From Thioalkalivibrio sp. (GTDB lineage Bacteria; Pseudomonadota; Gammaproteobacteria; Ectothiorhodospirales; Ectothiorhodospiraceae): 15,640 bases of DNA. Of this stretch, positions 15,117-15,640 are shown piece after piece. The stretch spans positions 1-15,640 of the forward strand of contig PWGH01000060.1 in the NCBI GenBank assembly GCA_003555285.1. Direction: 5' to 3'. The stretch's first letter is position 1. Every line of letters starts with the position of its first letter. Below the pieces are notes generated by a model that was not told where the DNA came from, did not search any database, and was given only the letters and a program-made list of their open reading frames with translations. Both the position numbers and the translations under genes were made by a program.

Positions 15117-15640
15117 ATGTCCAAGCGCTTCGTCTTGATGCTCCTGGCGGTGACCGTGGTCTTCGGCGGCATCTTCGGCTTCAAGGCCTTCGTGAACACG
15201 CAGATCGAGGCCTTCTTCGACGATATGCCGGTGCCCACCGCGACCATCACCGCGACCACTGCACGTGCGATGGCCTGGACGCCGCAGGTGCATGCGGTCG
15301 GGACCCTGGAGGCGGTCCAGGGCACCGTCCTCAGCAGCGAGGTCGGGGGCATCGTCCGGGAGATTCTGTTCGAACCGGGGACCGCGGTCGCCGCCGGCAC
15401 CTTGCTGCTACGCCTGGATACCGCGACCGATCAGGCCGAACTCGAAAGCCTGGATGCAGCGGCCGATCTGGCCCGGCGCGAACTGCAGCGGGCCCGGCGC
15501 CTGGCCGAGGACCGGAACATCTCCGAAGCCGAGGTGCAGCGCCGCCAGAGCGAGGCCGATCAGGCGCGGGCGGCGGTCAACGCCCAACAGGCACGCATCG
15601 ATCAGAAACACCTGCGTGCGCCCTTTGACGGCGTGCTCGG
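15117..15640 (+). CDS. RND efflux periplasmic adaptor (membrane fusion protein), N-terminal part
   Basis: The frame opens with ATG at 15117 after CCAGGAG and runs off the right edge after 174 codons. Residues 5-26 are an N-terminal membrane anchor. Residues about 43-66 (ATITATTARAMAWTPQVHAV) start the adaptor fold. Residues 71-101 are the first lipoyl half-motif (SSEVGGIVREILFEPGTAVAAGTLLLRLD), residues 103-165 a heptad-rich coiled-coil hairpin (ELESLDAAADLARRELQRAR, ISEAEVQRRQSEADQARAAV), and KHLRAPFDGVL starts the second lipoyl half. Such adaptors connect an inner-membrane RND pump to an outer-membrane channel. The pump gene would be expected just outside the window. It lies in an apparent operon with the TetR gene. 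The substrate cannot be inferred. Confidence 0.93.
   Translation, partial: MSKRFVLMLLAVTVVFGGIFGFKAFVNTQIEAFFDDMPVPTATITATTARAMAWTPQVHAVGTLEAVQGTVLSSEVGGIVREILFEPGTAVAAGTLLLRLDTATDQAELESLDAAADLARRELQRARRLAEDRNISEAEVQRRQSEADQARAAVNAQQARIDQKHLRAPFDGVL

Overview
This window looks like the chromosome of a GC-rich gammaproteobacterium. The chain fimV - asd - leuB - leuD - leuC is the order found next to asd in Pseudomonas- and Halomonas-like genomes. The long two-domain LeuA, an N-acetylglutaminylglutamine-amide (NAGGN) type amidotransferase and the G+C-rich intergenic repeats would suit a Chromatiales/Ectothiorhodospiraceae-like or other halotolerant lineage. The lineage is inferred from gene content and was not computed. 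I see no rRNA, tRNA, CRISPR array, IS element or phage gene.

Left part (1-6300, all genes on the minus strand, read from right to left): leuC, leuD, leuB, asd, then the 5' part of fimV, which runs off the left edge. leuC and leuD are separated by 3 bases and leuD and leuB by 65, so leuCDB is very likely one transcript. LeuC/LeuD isomerise isopropylmalate and LeuB oxidises it. Asd makes aspartate semialdehyde for lysine, threonine, methionine and peptidoglycan. FimV is an inner-membrane, peptidoglycan-binding polar hub protein. Just upstream of leuC lies a short plus-strand remnant of a LysR-type regulator gene, at the place where related genomes carry an intact divergent regulator.

Middle (6302-8703): leuA (minus) encodes the long class of 2-isopropylmalate synthase, which commits carbon to leucine. 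Its 3' end abuts the LysR remnant. A divergent Lrp/AsnC-family gene (plus) shares a 170-bp, locally AT-rich spacer with leuA that carries a dyad of 9-bp arms. With leuCDB, the window therefore encodes the whole leucine-specific branch, with a plausible local regulator.

Right part (8704-15640) is more accessory. It holds a folded intergenic repeat; a secreted His/Gly/Met-rich protein with one c-type heme motif; a second, composite repeat cluster; an asparagine-synthase-family amidotransferase resembling AsnO of the NAGGN osmolyte pathway, with no synthetase partner in view; a LysR regulator directly upstream of it; a protein joining a cytoplasmic J domain, one transmembrane helix and a retropepsin-like aspartic protease; and, divergently, a TetR regulator followed by the start of an RND-type membrane fusion protein that runs off the right edge.

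The least ordinary items are the J-domain/retropepsin fusion, the His-rich CxxCH protein, the decayed LysR gene at the leuA/leuC junction, and the two intergenic repeat clusters with long folded arms.
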